The translations under genes were made by a program, and so were the position numbers. Source: Microcoleus sp036704825 (GTDB taxonomy: Bacteria > Cyanobacteriota > Cyanobacteriia > Cyanobacteriales > Microcoleaceae). From it: DNA of 64,000 nt. Each line of letters opens with the position of its first letter. Positions within the stretch are counted from its first letter, which is position 1. This document shows positions 8,628-17,927 of this stretch, piece after piece. The DNA is taken from NCBI GenBank assembly GCA_036704825.1, contig JAUBSN010000018.1, positions 1 through 64,000 on the forward strand. The letters run 5' to 3'. The notes below the pieces were generated by a model that ran no database searches, had not been told where the DNA came from, and was given only the letters and a program-made list of their open reading frames with translations.

Positions 8628-10262
8628 TTATTCGCCGTCTGTTTCGCCATCTAGGAAAAGTTCGGACTCCGGTATGGCTTTAAACACCGGACAGAAACCG
8701 TCGGGGGTAACTTTAAAGCCAAACAAAGCACTGGACTGGTTCCAACAGCGCTGGCTGCGGTAGTGCTGGCAATTGCCGCAGCATTCGAGGTTGGCCTGAA
8801 CGGCGCTGCCTTGAAAAAGGAGTTCCCGCTGGGAGATGCCGCGCAGTACCAGTTCTTCGCCTTGCCAGCGCGCTTCTACCAAGCCGGTATCGGCAAAATT
8901 TACCCACCGAGGATCGGCTGTAATCGGACTCGGCAAGCTAATTGCTACCTCTGTCCCCAATTCGCTGAGTTCTCCCTCATAGTTAGTTTCCGGGATAGCG
9001 GGCTGCAAAAACATTTCCCCGATCGGCAATTCGACCAGTGTTCCGGCCGCCGGAGTGTGCAACTGGTAGCGGTTTCGCAGCTCGTCCAAGTTAGCCAAGT
9101 CAGCCAAATATGCAGGGGAACCGTGGACTAAAATTACGTGCTGGGGACGCAAATTGTGGATGAGTTGGGTAGTTCCGGGTCCGTCGCAGTGTTCCGCTAA
9201 CAGATAAGTTTCGACACTTGTGACTCTAGATTCGGGGCTGTTGCCCAGCCAGTCGCTGACGGGATATCCTGGTTTTTGAGGGGCGAGCAAAATCCAAGGA
9301 TTTGTGCGATCGGCAACATACAAAGCCAAATCAGCTAACTTGTCTGTAATTACAATACAGGGCGTGGCTCCCAATCCGGGGCGTTGTTGGGCAGACAACC
9401 GGCGGACGCGCGGTTTCACCCTTTCGTCCCAAAACAAAGGTTGGTGCAAAGCAAAATTTTGGACGGCGGTGGGAAATTGGGGTAACAGTTCCAGATAAGC
9501 GTCGCACCCGTCGGCGACAGTGCCGTCCACCCAAATATCCAAGTCGCGGCCAGTAAAGTAGTGGTGACTGCGGAGCAGCATCAGCATTTCTTGACCCAAA
9601 CCAAGGGCCGGCGCGGGCAGCAGTACCGAGTAACCGTCGGCGATGGCGCGGTGGATGCGATCGGCTAACTGATTTTCTAGTTGTCGGCGGTGAGGGTGGC
9701 GCGCCGTGCCGTAACTGCCTTCCAAAATTAACACATCCGGCTTCATGCCCCTGAGTTCTCCCAGGGGCAAACCTTCTACCAAACGAGAATTGGACAGGAA
9801 AAAGTCGCCGGTGTAAACCACTGTGTAGGTGCGGTGCGGGCCGGCATAACTCAGCAGCACAGTCGCCGCTCCGGGCAAATGGCCTGACGGGAACAACTGC
9901 ACAGTCAGTCCCGGGCGCACTTCGAGCGGCGACTGCCAGGGCAGTCCCTTACAGAACCTGGACTCTGGCTGCTGAGCCACTTCTGGCCAGTTGAGCGGTA
10001 GCAGTCGCGCTGTCACTTCGCTGGCGTAAATTGGCAAGTGGGGGAAAGATTGATGGAGTGCTAGCAAACCTCTGGCATGATCGGAGTGGGCGTGGGTACA
10101 CACCACAAAATCCGCTGGCAGCGATCGATTTAGTGTCGCTGACAGCGGTGCAATATCCTCTACACCGCAGTCGAGTAAAATGCGGTGCGGCCCCATTCGG
10201 ACTAGCAGACAGACCCCTTCCTGTGCGTGGCCTGCGCCGTAAGGTAAACAATCGAGATCCAT
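8628..10262 (-). CDS. Metallo-beta-lactamase fold hydrolase with C-terminal Cys cluster
   Basis: About 544 residues. The N-terminal half is a metallo-beta-lactamase domain with THAHSDHARG (HxHxDH metal motif), a later GHLPGAA and YTGDFFLS, plus a beta-CASP-like segment and LVHGSP near residue 395, resembling the RNA-processing exonuclease/CPSF group. The C-terminal ~60 residues hold CCGNCQHY, RCW and FCPVF, a possible zinc or Fe-S site. A nuclease role is inferred from the family only. I chose the ATG at 10262 (MDLDCLPYGAGH) since homology starts there; in-frame ATGs at 10319 and 10334 are possible. The gene is monocistronic. Confidence 0.82.
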   Translation of the reverse strand: MDLDCLPYGAGHAQEGVCLLVRMGPHRILLDCGVEDIAPLSATLNRSLPADFVVCTHAHSDHARGLLALHQSFPHLPIYASEVTARLLPLNWPEVAQQPESRFCKGLPWQSPLEVRPGLTVQLFPSGHLPGAATVLLSYAGPHRTYTVVYTGDFFLSNSRLVEGLPLGELRGMKPDVLILEGSYGTARHPHRRQLENQLADRIHRAIADGYSVLLPAPALGLGQEMLMLLRSHHYFTGRDLDIWVDGTVADGCDAYLELLPQFPTAVQNFALHQPLFWDERVKPRVRRLSAQQRPGLGATPCIVITDKLADLALYVADRTNPWILLAPQKPGYPVSDWLGNSPESRVTSVETYLLAEHCDGPGTTQLIHNLRPQHVILVHGSPAYLADLANLDELRNRYQLHTPAAGTLVELPIGEMFLQPAIPETNYEGELSELGTEVAISLPSPITADPRWVNFADTGLVEARWQGEELVLRGISQRELLFQGSAVQANLECCGNCQHYRSQRCWNQSSALFGFKVTPDGFCPVFKAIPESELFLDGETDGE

Positions 10263-10334
10263 CACTGCGGTTAGCTCCCTGCTTTGCACGCAACTTGCAG
10301 TATCGCCACATTTAAACATTGGTTGCGACTGCAT

Positions 10335-11823
10335 TCATTCGATCGAGTTCAGTCTCGGACGCTGAAACCGGGTTTGACGAACGAAAACACTTTGTTGCCG
10401 CCCTCGCTTCCGGTAAAAAAACCCGGTTTATCAAAGTTCTAGTGCGTAAGCCTTGGAGCTTAATGTTGGCTCGAAGGCTCCGGCTCTCGTGCAAGGAAAG
10501 TAATTGCACTTAAGATTTTTGATGCAGCGCCAAGAAAGCGATTTTCCGAAGGCATTGGCCCGACGGGCATTCGACCTTCGACAAAGTTAAGGCTACTGGT
10601 TCTGGCATCCAAAGTTACATTTTATTGCACCATGTAAGAGTAGCGAACTCGATCTCCTATTCTGAGTTTTAAACCTTTTTCCACAATTGGCGCCTGCTAA
10701 AAGCTAGTCTTTTTTATGAGAAGATTTTAATTCAGATGTCCAAAGATCTTGATAAAACTTTACAATTCTTCATTTTTAGGGTTTTGAGGGCGGTGTATAG
10801 GCCAATCTGAAAAACGGAGAACCAGCATCGTGCTAGCTAACTGCTTGTGTCAAGTCAGATAGACACTTTATGAGTTCGATCGGTTTCTTTGTAAAAGTTT
10901 GATACATTATTCTAAGCAAACCTCGTGGCTATCGAGGAGAGAGTTTAAATGGCTTTTTGACCTCGCCCAAAAACGGATATAAGTTTCCGCCAGGAATCGC
11001 CAGCAACCCAAAGTTTTAGACTCTTGTTCAAGCTCTAGATTCATCTGTGGAGTAAATCTCAAATCCTTCGACTGAGGGCGACTCGACGGCTCGCCCAAAG
11101 TCTGAGCGCGGCTCGGCTGAGCTGCACTCGACGGCTCGCCCAAGTCTCAAAACTCAAATCGAAAATCGGCTGACTGGTCCATAATTAGGTTTGTTTACTC
11201 CGCTCCGTGACTAAGGGAAAAAACGATGTGTTTTTTTGTTTTACCCCAAAAAAAGCTACATCAATCACCCAACAATGGAGAATATTTATCCTGTACAAAT
11301 CCTACTAACTTGCCAGAAGAAATAATTTCTGGTCGATGAGCCCCCAACCAGTCTGTAATCTTAGGTTTTTCATGATTGCTGGGTCTTATTTGGGGTAGGT
11401 TTTTGAGTTGTTTTTCAGCTAACCCGTGGTGGCTAAAACAGAGTGTAATAGCTTTGTTTGAAGTCAAAGATTACATCGTAGTTCTCGAATAGTACCCTTG
11501 AAGTTGTGCTGGATTCCTGTTTTTTGGCTGCCGCCAGCAAATGAATGCTGTGCTTTGCACGGATTCTAGATAACTGACTGAGCCCCGTCGTTCTCCCAAC
11601 TTTAACCTAGAGATACCAGTAGTTTATAGAGTTGAGTTTATTGCCGAATGAAGCCGAAAGTGACTTATATAACTTGCTGAATATCGGTATTGATAGCCTT
11701 CAATAACATTAAAAGTGAAGAATGTTGCTTGTTCAATTAACCTGTCAAGATTGGACTATATCAACTCAGTGAGGTCGGTAAAATAAGTAGGTATAAATAA
11801 AGCTAATGCGGGTCAAGTGTTGA
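10335..11823. other. Long gene-poor region before the polysaccharide locus
   Basis: About 1.5 kb without a convincing gene; the gene-free stretch continues into the duplicated segment that starts at 11824. Features seen: AAACCGGGTTT-type repeats near 10365 and 10420-10436; two copies of ctcgacggctcgcccaa near 11088 and 11128; a short minus-strand frame at 11261-11467 whose protein (for example GAHRPEIISSGKLVGFVQD) has coding-like composition but matches no family I recognise. The last could be a gene remnant. Confidence 0.5.
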
Positions 11824-13936
11824 ACTCATAAAGTGTTTTGTATAGGAGGGATTATTAGCTCAACCAACCCAGACAAGACATACAAGGTATTTGTTTTGAC
11901 GCCATTTTACCTAGCCTTTTGATTTGTTTTGAAAAAATAGTGTTTAAAGTGCAGCCTCTATATTCTAAAAACGGGGTGGAGATTGTTATAGAATAATTGC
12001 TACTTGCGAAAGTTTTAATTGCAAGAGTATTTAATTGTTTGGTATGTTTGAGACAATAGTATCCGATCGCAATTAAAGCTGAAATGAGGAGCGATCCCAC
12101 AAACCGGGTTTTATCAAAAAATCGGGTTTTTAGATGTGCTATTAATGGGGAGACTGAGAAGGAAGCCAACGGTCAATAACGCCTGCAATTGACACTTGCA
12201 TTGAGGTGCGAAGGTTTTCGATAAAAAATATTATGTAGGTAGGCAAAAAACTTGACATCAGCGGGTCATAGAAAGTAAAAATAAATAATAGCCATAACAA
12301 AATGAAGCTTAATGTTTGATTCGCCATAGGCGATCGGCAAGTATGGCATTGAGAAGTTGCTATCCTTTAAAACAATTTCTGCTAAAATACATCCGGTAAT
12401 ATACGGAGTATTTAGGATTTTTTCGCAATCTAAAATCTCAAATCTCAAACCTAAAATGGCAACAGCTATTCTTGAGCTGGAAATCTCCAAACTCCCGCCA
12501 GAAATTACGGTTGAGGAGCGTTACAGCAAAGCCTTGATTTTAATTCGACTGCACGAAAAACCGATCGGTCAAGCTCTTTTCCACGTAGTTGGAGGCCGCA
12601 TTGGCGGTGACGAATTACGGAAAACACTGAGGAATTGTGCTGGTGACAACTTGTGGAAAAACTTGCTCTACGACACTCTAGAATGGGATGAGCGGGGGTC
12701 GGTGGAGGCATTGCCGATCGCCACAGTAGCAGTTTGCACGCGCGATCGCCCGGAAGATTTGCGGCGCTGTTTAGACGCGCTGATGCTGCTGCCAGACGAT
12801 GGTCAGGAATACTTAGTAATTGACAATTGTCCCAGCACGGACGCTACCAAGGAACTGGTCAAAAATTATCCAAAAGTCCGCTATGTGCGCGAAGACTTAG
12901 CAGGCTCCAGCGCTGCCCGCAACCGAGCTTTATGCGAAGCTAAACACGAGTTCGTAGCGTTTACAGATGACGATGCTGCCCCCGATCCGAATTGGCTGCG
13001 ATCGCTCTTGTGGAATTTTAGCGATCCGCGAGTGATGTGCGTTACGGGGCTGGTGATGCCCTTGGAACTGGAAACCGAAGCGCAAGAATGGTTTGAGTGC
13101 TACAGCCCCCACGGGCGGGGATTTGAGCGCCGAGTTGTGGACGGGGCGCACAGCAATCCTCTGATTGTGCATCTTGTGGGAGTTTCGGCGAGTATGGCTT
13201 TGCGGAAAAGTTCGATCGACTACATTGGCCTGTTTGACGAAGCTTTGGGGGCGGGAACACCCACGGTGGGCGGCGAAGACTGCGAACTTTTTGCCCGCAT
13301 TTTGCGTGCCGGCTACCGCATCGTCTACGATCCGAGAGCCTTGAGCTGGCACCGCCATCGGCGCACTTGGGAAGAATTGCGAAAAACACTCCAAGGCTAC
13401 GGCATCGGAGTCTATGCTTTCTGGACCCGGATGTTTGTAATCAACAGAGAATTCAGTGTGCCTCTATTAGCTTGGGGATGGCTGCGGTATAAGCAAATTC
13501 CTGAATTAATTGCTTCTTGGCGAAAGCAACCGGGCTGTATTCCCAGTGATTTACTTTTGGCTCAACTGCGGGGGTGCTGCTTCGGGCCGATGGCTTATTT
13601 TGATTCTCGCAAGCGGTTGCGGGAAGTGAAAGGGGAAGTCAATCGATTTTAGATTTTAGATTTTAGATTTTAGATTTACTCCACAGATGAATCTGGGAAA
13701 TGAAACTAAGGTCTAAAGCTTTTTGGATTAGTCATTAGTCAGGAGGAACAAAGAGGTTCGGCAACGGATGGTGTAATAAATTTAAGGGATTTAACAGATG
13801 GATTTTGAGGGGACAAGGAAGAATTAAGAGTGTTTGAATTTTTAATCACCACTTATATAGCCTTTTTCAAAAAGATGAGGTATGACTGACAGCTTGTATA
13901 ACCACTCAAATAAGAGGGCTCGCATCCCAACTACGT
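11824..13936. repeat. Tandem duplication, copy A (with GT2 gene A)
   Basis: Copy A of a ~2.1-2.2 kb direct repeat. It begins at actcataaagtgttttgtat and ends at gggctcgcatcccaactacgt; the partner begins at actcatgaagtgggttgtat (about 14070) and ends with the same string at 16302. The unit carries about 630 bases of upstream DNA, one glycosyltransferase gene and about 280 bases downstream. The upstream part diverges more than the coding part. A 133-base spacer (13937-14069) separates the copies. Confidence 0.85.
12456..13652 (+). CDS. GT2-family glycosyltransferase, duplicate copy A
   Basis: A 398-residue inverting GT-A glycosyltransferase that would move a sugar from a nucleotide donor to a growing polysaccharide on the cytosolic side of the membrane. 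An N-terminal module (about 20-65, with RLHEKPIGQAL) precedes the catalytic domain: VAVCTRDRPEDL at 92, metal-binding Asp171-173 in FTDDDAAPD, a VGVSASMALRK acceptor-side block at 241, and GGED at 272-275 with the probable catalytic base. The start at 12456 (MATAILELE) matches the paralog exactly; an in-frame ATG at 12357 would add 33 residues read from a repeat. The gene shares its promoter-proximal DNA with copy B. Donor and linkage are unknown. Confidence 0.9.
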   Translation: MATAILELEISKLPPEITVEERYSKALILIRLHEKPIGQALFHVVGGRIGGDELRKTLRNCAGDNLWKNLLYDTLEWDERGSVEALPIATVAVCTRDRPEDLRRCLDALMLLPDDGQEYLVIDNCPSTDATKELVKNYPKVRYVREDLAGSSAARNRALCEAKHEFVAFTDDDAAPDPNWLRSLLWNFSDPRVMCVTGLVMPLELETEAQEWFECYSPHGRGFERRVVDGAHSNPLIVHLVGVSASMALRKSSIDYIGLFDEALGAGTPTVGGEDCELFARILRAGYRIVYDPRALSWHRHRRTWEELRKTLQGYGIGVYAFWTRMFVINREFSVPLLAWGWLRYKQIPELIASWRKQPGCIPSDLLLAQLRGCCFGPMAYFDSRKRLREVKGEVNRF

Positions 13937-14692
13937 CCGCGAATCTTTCTGAGAATCGCTATAAATTACCAAATACCAAATACCAAGGGTGCATCTCAGT
14001 TTTATGCACGGAGGCATGGCGCCTGCTGATTGGGGCAATCGCGAAAATGTGGGTCGGGCGGGTGAGAGCACTCATGAAGTGGGTTGTATAGGAGTGATTC
14101 TTAGCTCAACTGGCTCCCACAAGGCCCTACAAGATATTATGGTTTTTTGTGCCGTTATACTTAGCATTGGGCTTGATTGTCAAAAAAGAGTATTTCATTG
14201 GCTGCCTCTCTATTCTCACAACGGGCTGGGGATTGTTATAGAACTACTACTTGCGAAAGTTGGAATTGCGAGAGTGCTTAATTGTTTGGTATATTGCCCT
14301 TGAATAGTAGCCGATCGCAATTAAAGCTGAAATGATGAGCGATCGCACAAACCGGGTTTTGTCAAAAAATCGGGTTTTTACAGGTGCCATTAATGGCGAG
14401 ACAGGGTGGCGGTCTGCTGCCAATAGCACCTGCAATTGACCTAAGCATCGACGAGGGAGCGTTGCTGGTGGTAAAAGTTGTGTTGGGAAAAAACTTGACA
14501 TCAGCAGGTCATTGAAAGTAAAAATAAATAAAAGCAATAAAAACAATGAGGCTCGATCTTTGATTCGCGCTCGCCAATCGGCAAGTATGGCATTGAGAAG
14601 TTGCTATCCCCTAAAATAATTGCTGCTAAAATACCTCCGGTAATATAGGGAGTATCTAGGATTTTTTCGCAATCTAAAATCTCAAATCTAAA
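13653..14692. other. Spacer between the duplicated GT2 genes
   Basis: It contains the end of copy A with an attttag array (about 13646-13676), a 133-base unique spacer, and the upstream part of copy B. A minus-strand frame at 14247-14546 (99 codons, hydrophobic N-terminus, block KTRFFDKTRFVRSL, then a second hydrophobic stretch) has a diverged, frameshifted counterpart at 11855-12327 in copy A. I do not call it a gene because it matches no known family. Confidence 0.5.
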
Positions 14693-15889
14693 ATGGCAAC
14701 AGCTATTCTTGACCTGGAAATATCCAAACTCCCGCCAGAAATTACGGTTGAGGAGCGTTACGGTAAAGCCTTGATTTTAATTCGACTGCACGGAAAACCG
14801 ATCGGTCAAGCTCTTTTGCCCGTAGTCGGAGGCCGATTTGGCGGTGACGAATTACGGGAAAAACTGATGAATGCAGCGGGTGACAACTTGTGGAAAAACT
14901 GGCTCTACGACACTCTAGAATGGGATGAGCGGGGGTCGGTGGAAGCATTGCCGATCGCCACAGTAGCAGTTTGCACGCGCGATCGCCCGGAAGATTTGCG
15001 GCGCTGTTTAGACGCGCTGATGCAGCTCCCAGATGATGGTCAGGAATACCTGGTAATTGACAATTGTCCAGCCACGGATGCCAGCAGTGAATTGGTCAAA
15101 AATTACCCAAAAGTCCGCTATGTGCGCGAAGATTTAGCGGGCGAGAGCGCCGCCCGCAACCGAGCTTTACGCGAAGCTAAACACGAGTTCGTAGCGTTTA
15201 CAGATGACGATGCTGCCCCCGATCCGAACTGGCTGCGATCGCTCTTGTGGAATTTTAGCGATCCGCGAGTGATGTGCGTCACGGGACTGGTGATGCCCTT
15301 GGAACTGGAAACCGAAGCGCAAGAATGGTTTGAGCGCTACAGCCCCCACGGGCGGGGCTACGAGCGCCGAGTTGTGGACGGGGCGTACTGCAATCCGCTG
15401 ATTATAGCTCCAGTGGGGGTTTCGGCGAGTATGGCTTTGCGGAAAAGTGCGATCGACTATGTCGGTCTGTTTGACGAAGCTTTGGGCGTGGGCACGCCCG
15501 CTAAGTGCGGTTCAGACAGCGAACTGTTTTCCCGCATTTTGCGTGCCGGCTACCGCATCGTCTACGAACCGAGGGCTTTGAGTTGGCACCGCCACCGACG
15601 CACCTGGGAAGAACTTCGCAACTTGCTGCGATGCTACGGCATCGGAGTCTATGCTTTCTGGACGAGGCTGTTTGTAATCAACAAAGAATTTAGTGTGCCT
15701 CTATTAGCTTGGGCATGGCTGTATTACAAGCAAATTCCTGAATTATTTGCTTCTTTGCGAAAGCAACCGGGCTCTATTCCTAGTGATTTACTTTTGGCTC
15801 AAATGCGGGGGTGCATTATCGGGCCGATGGCTTATTTTGATTCTCGCAAGCGGTTGCAGGAAGTGAAAGGGGAAGTTAATCGATTTTAG
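14693..15889 (+). CDS. GT2-family glycosyltransferase, duplicate copy B
   Basis: A 398-residue paralog of copy A, the same length, colinear without gaps and with long identical stretches. It keeps the N-terminal module, the CTRDRPEDLR block, Asp171-173 (FTDDDAAPD) and the acceptor-side VGVSASMALRK. It differs where specificity is set: residues 271-276 read KCGSDS instead of VGGEDC, so Glu274 of the ED pair is Ser while Asp275 is kept; the CNPLIIAPV stretch is also changed. The change suggests a different acceptor or donor rather than decay, since the frame is intact. It lies 464 bases before the next glycosyltransferase on the same strand. Confidence 0.9.
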   Translation: MATAILDLEISKLPPEITVEERYGKALILIRLHGKPIGQALLPVVGGRFGGDELREKLMNAAGDNLWKNWLYDTLEWDERGSVEALPIATVAVCTRDRPEDLRRCLDALMQLPDDGQEYLVIDNCPATDASSELVKNYPKVRYVREDLAGESAARNRALREAKHEFVAFTDDDAAPDPNWLRSLLWNFSDPRVMCVTGLVMPLELETEAQEWFERYSPHGRGYERRVVDGAYCNPLIIAPVGVSASMALRKSAIDYVGLFDEALGVGTPAKCGSDSELFSRILRAGYRIVYEPRALSWHRHRRTWEELRNLLRCYGIGVYAFWTRLFVINKEFSVPLLAWAWLYYKQIPELFASLRKQPGSIPSDLLLAQMRGCIIGPMAYFDSRKRLQEVKGEVNRF

Positions 15890-15962
15890 ATTTTATATTT
15901 GAGATTTTAGATTTACTCCACAGATGAATCTGGGAAATGAAACTAAGGTCTAAGCTTTTTGG

Positions 15963-16045
15963 ATTAGTCATTAGTCATTAGTCATTAGTCATTAGTCATT
16001 AGTCATTAGTCATTAGTCATTAGTCATTAGTCATTAGTCATTAGT
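15963..16045. repeat. STRR array, about 12 copies of attagtc
   Basis: A perfect heptanucleotide tandem repeat of 83 bases just downstream of GT2 copy B. The equivalent site in copy A (about 13727-13740) has two units, so the array expanded, or contracted, after the duplication. Confidence 0.95.
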
Positions 16046-16353
16046 GAGGAGGAACAGGGAAGTCTGGCAACGGATGGTGTAATGGATTTAAGGGATTTAA
16101 TAGATGATATTGAGGGTACAGGGAAGAAGTAAAAGTGTTGGAAATTTTAATCACGACTTATAAATTCCTAAATACCAAATTCTAAATATTAAGTCCCAAA
16201 TAACAATTACTAATTACCAATTATAGCTTTTCTCAAAAATATGAGGTATGACTGACAGCTTACATAACTACTAAAATAAGAGGGCTCGCATCCCAACTAC
16301 GTACCTCTTGTTTCGCTCGAACCGCTATACCAATTACCAATTACCAATCTAAT

Positions 16354-17670
16354 ATGAATAGGGAAAATCCAACAATTAGCATCATTATTCCGAGCCACAA
16401 TCGAAGTTCTTCGCTGCGGCGCGCTCTTGATGCTTTGCACTCGCAGACTTATCCGCTCGACTTGCTCGAAGTTATTGTAGTGGCCGATAGCTGCATTGAC
16501 GATACTTTGGCAATGCTACAAGACTACAAAGCTCAGTTTAAACTGGAGGCGATCGAGGTGAATTGCCGGAGCGCTGCTATCGCCCGCAATACGGGAGCGG
16601 CTGCGGCTACCGGGCAATTGCTGCTGTTTCTCGACGACGACATCGAAGCGCTGCCGCCTTTGGTGGAAAGCCACGCGCGAGTTCACCGAGAGCGTCCGGG
16701 AGCGGCTGTCATGGGGCCTTATCCGCCTAAGTTGCACGGAGGAACTAGGTTTTTTGACGTGGAAGTGCGATCGTGGTGGGAAGAGAAGTTTTATCAGATG
16801 AGCCAACCCGATCACCGATTTACTTATCAAGATTTGCTCAGCGGCAACATTTCTTTGGATGCAGAACTGTTTGCTCGTCTCGAAGGCTTTGATTCGGCTT
16901 TCGGGAACTGCGGCGGGGAAGATTACGAGTTTGGGCTGCGTTTGCTGAAAGCTGATGTACCTTTTGCTGTAGCGGAGGATGCTGTTGGCTATCATTACGA
17001 ACACGAAACTAACAATCTCGATCGCTCTTTCCGCCGGTCTCGTCAGGAAGGGCGATCGGATGTTTTGATCGGCCGCCGACACCCGGAAATCCGACCGATG
17101 CTGCACATCAAAGACTACGAAACTCCTTACTCGCTGGTAGACAAGATTGTGGTGGCGCTGACGTTTTTCTGGCCGGCGGTTATGGATTGGCTGGCTGTGG
17201 GAGGCAGGAAATCTCTGGATTTGCTCGAAAGCTTGGGGATGCGGGAAACTTGGCGGTGGTTGCGGGCAAAATTGCGCGGTTATTGGTATTTGCGGGGTGT
17301 GATTGATGAGCTAAAAAGTCGCTCTGCTATTTCTAGTTTTATGCAAGGGGGCCCGGCCCGTGCTGATTTGGGCGGACATGAAATTAACATTGATTTGCAG
17401 CAAGGTTGGGAAGCGGCAGAAAGTCTGCTGGATGCGGAACGACCGGCTGGGGTTTACCTGTATTACGGCCAACTAACAGTCGGCCATATTTTTCCGCAAG
17501 CGGGGGCGGAACCGCTGCGGGGCGCTCACTTGCGATCGATTCTGGCGCTGCACTTTGCTCAACCGCTGGCTGGGGCGATCGCGGTTAACGGCTTGCCCCA
17601 CAGTGCTGAAACGCTTGAAGAAAAACCTTTAGTTGCTTTTGAAACTTACGAGTTAGCAATTAATAGCTAA
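16354..17670 (+). CDS. GT2-family glycosyltransferase with C-terminal extension
   Basis: 438 residues. The GT-A domain starts at once (ISIIIPSHNRSSSLRRAL); LFLDDDIEA gives the metal-binding Asp94-96 and CGGEDYEFGLRLL at 187-199 holds the ED catalytic pair. Residues 250-330 include a hydrophobic stretch (VVALTFFWPAVMDWLAV) that could associate with the membrane. The last ~100 residues (VYLYYGQLTVGHIFP, PLAGAIAVNGLP) form a beta-rich domain I cannot name. Unlike its neighbours it lacks the N-terminal module of the duplicated pair. It probably adds a sugar in the same polysaccharide pathway. Confidence 0.9.
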   Translation: MNRENPTISIIIPSHNRSSSLRRALDALHSQTYPLDLLEVIVVADSCIDDTLAMLQDYKAQFKLEAIEVNCRSAAIARNTGAAAATGQLLLFLDDDIEALPPLVESHARVHRERPGAAVMGPYPPKLHGGTRFFDVEVRSWWEEKFYQMSQPDHRFTYQDLLSGNISLDAELFARLEGFDSAFGNCGGEDYEFGLRLLKADVPFAVAEDAVGYHYEHETNNLDRSFRRSRQEGRSDVLIGRRHPEIRPMLHIKDYETPYSLVDKIVVALTFFWPAVMDWLAVGGRKSLDLLESLGMRETWRWLRAKLRGYWYLRGVIDELKSRSAISSFMQGGPARADLGGHEINIDLQQGWEAAESLLDAERPAGVYLYYGQLTVGHIFPQAGAEPLRGAHLRSILALHFAQPLAGAIAVNGLPHSAETLEEKPLVAFETYELAINS

Positions 17671-17927
17671 GTAAATAGGTGCAACTAAAGATTACAGGAT
17701 TCGGGCAGGTGAGTGCCTTCATCTTCTCGCTTATATCTCGTTATGCTTAGCTAAACTAGCCCCTAGAAGATATTTTTTTTCGTGCATATCTACTGAATTC
17801 GGGGAAGTTAAACCAAAAACTCAAACCTCAAAAGTTGGGAAATTGGAAAGTTACAACCCCAAAGTTAAAAGTCCCAAGTCAAAACTTTTCTATCTAGTGC
17901 CCGCTGCAAAATTTTCAGGAGCAAGTT

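Larger units (their letters stand above)
14070..16302. repeat. Tandem duplication, copy B (with GT2 gene B)
   Basis: Second unit of the direct repeat described for 11824-13936. It is about 120 bases longer, largely because of an expanded attagtc array at 15963-16045 and an extra aaataccaaattct-type segment near 16165-16220. Confidence 0.85.

Noticed and set aside
15963..16045. Possible CRISPR array
   Set aside because: The repeats are contiguous heptamers with no spacers; the same holds for the arrays at 26890, 53788 and 60300. No cas genes are present.
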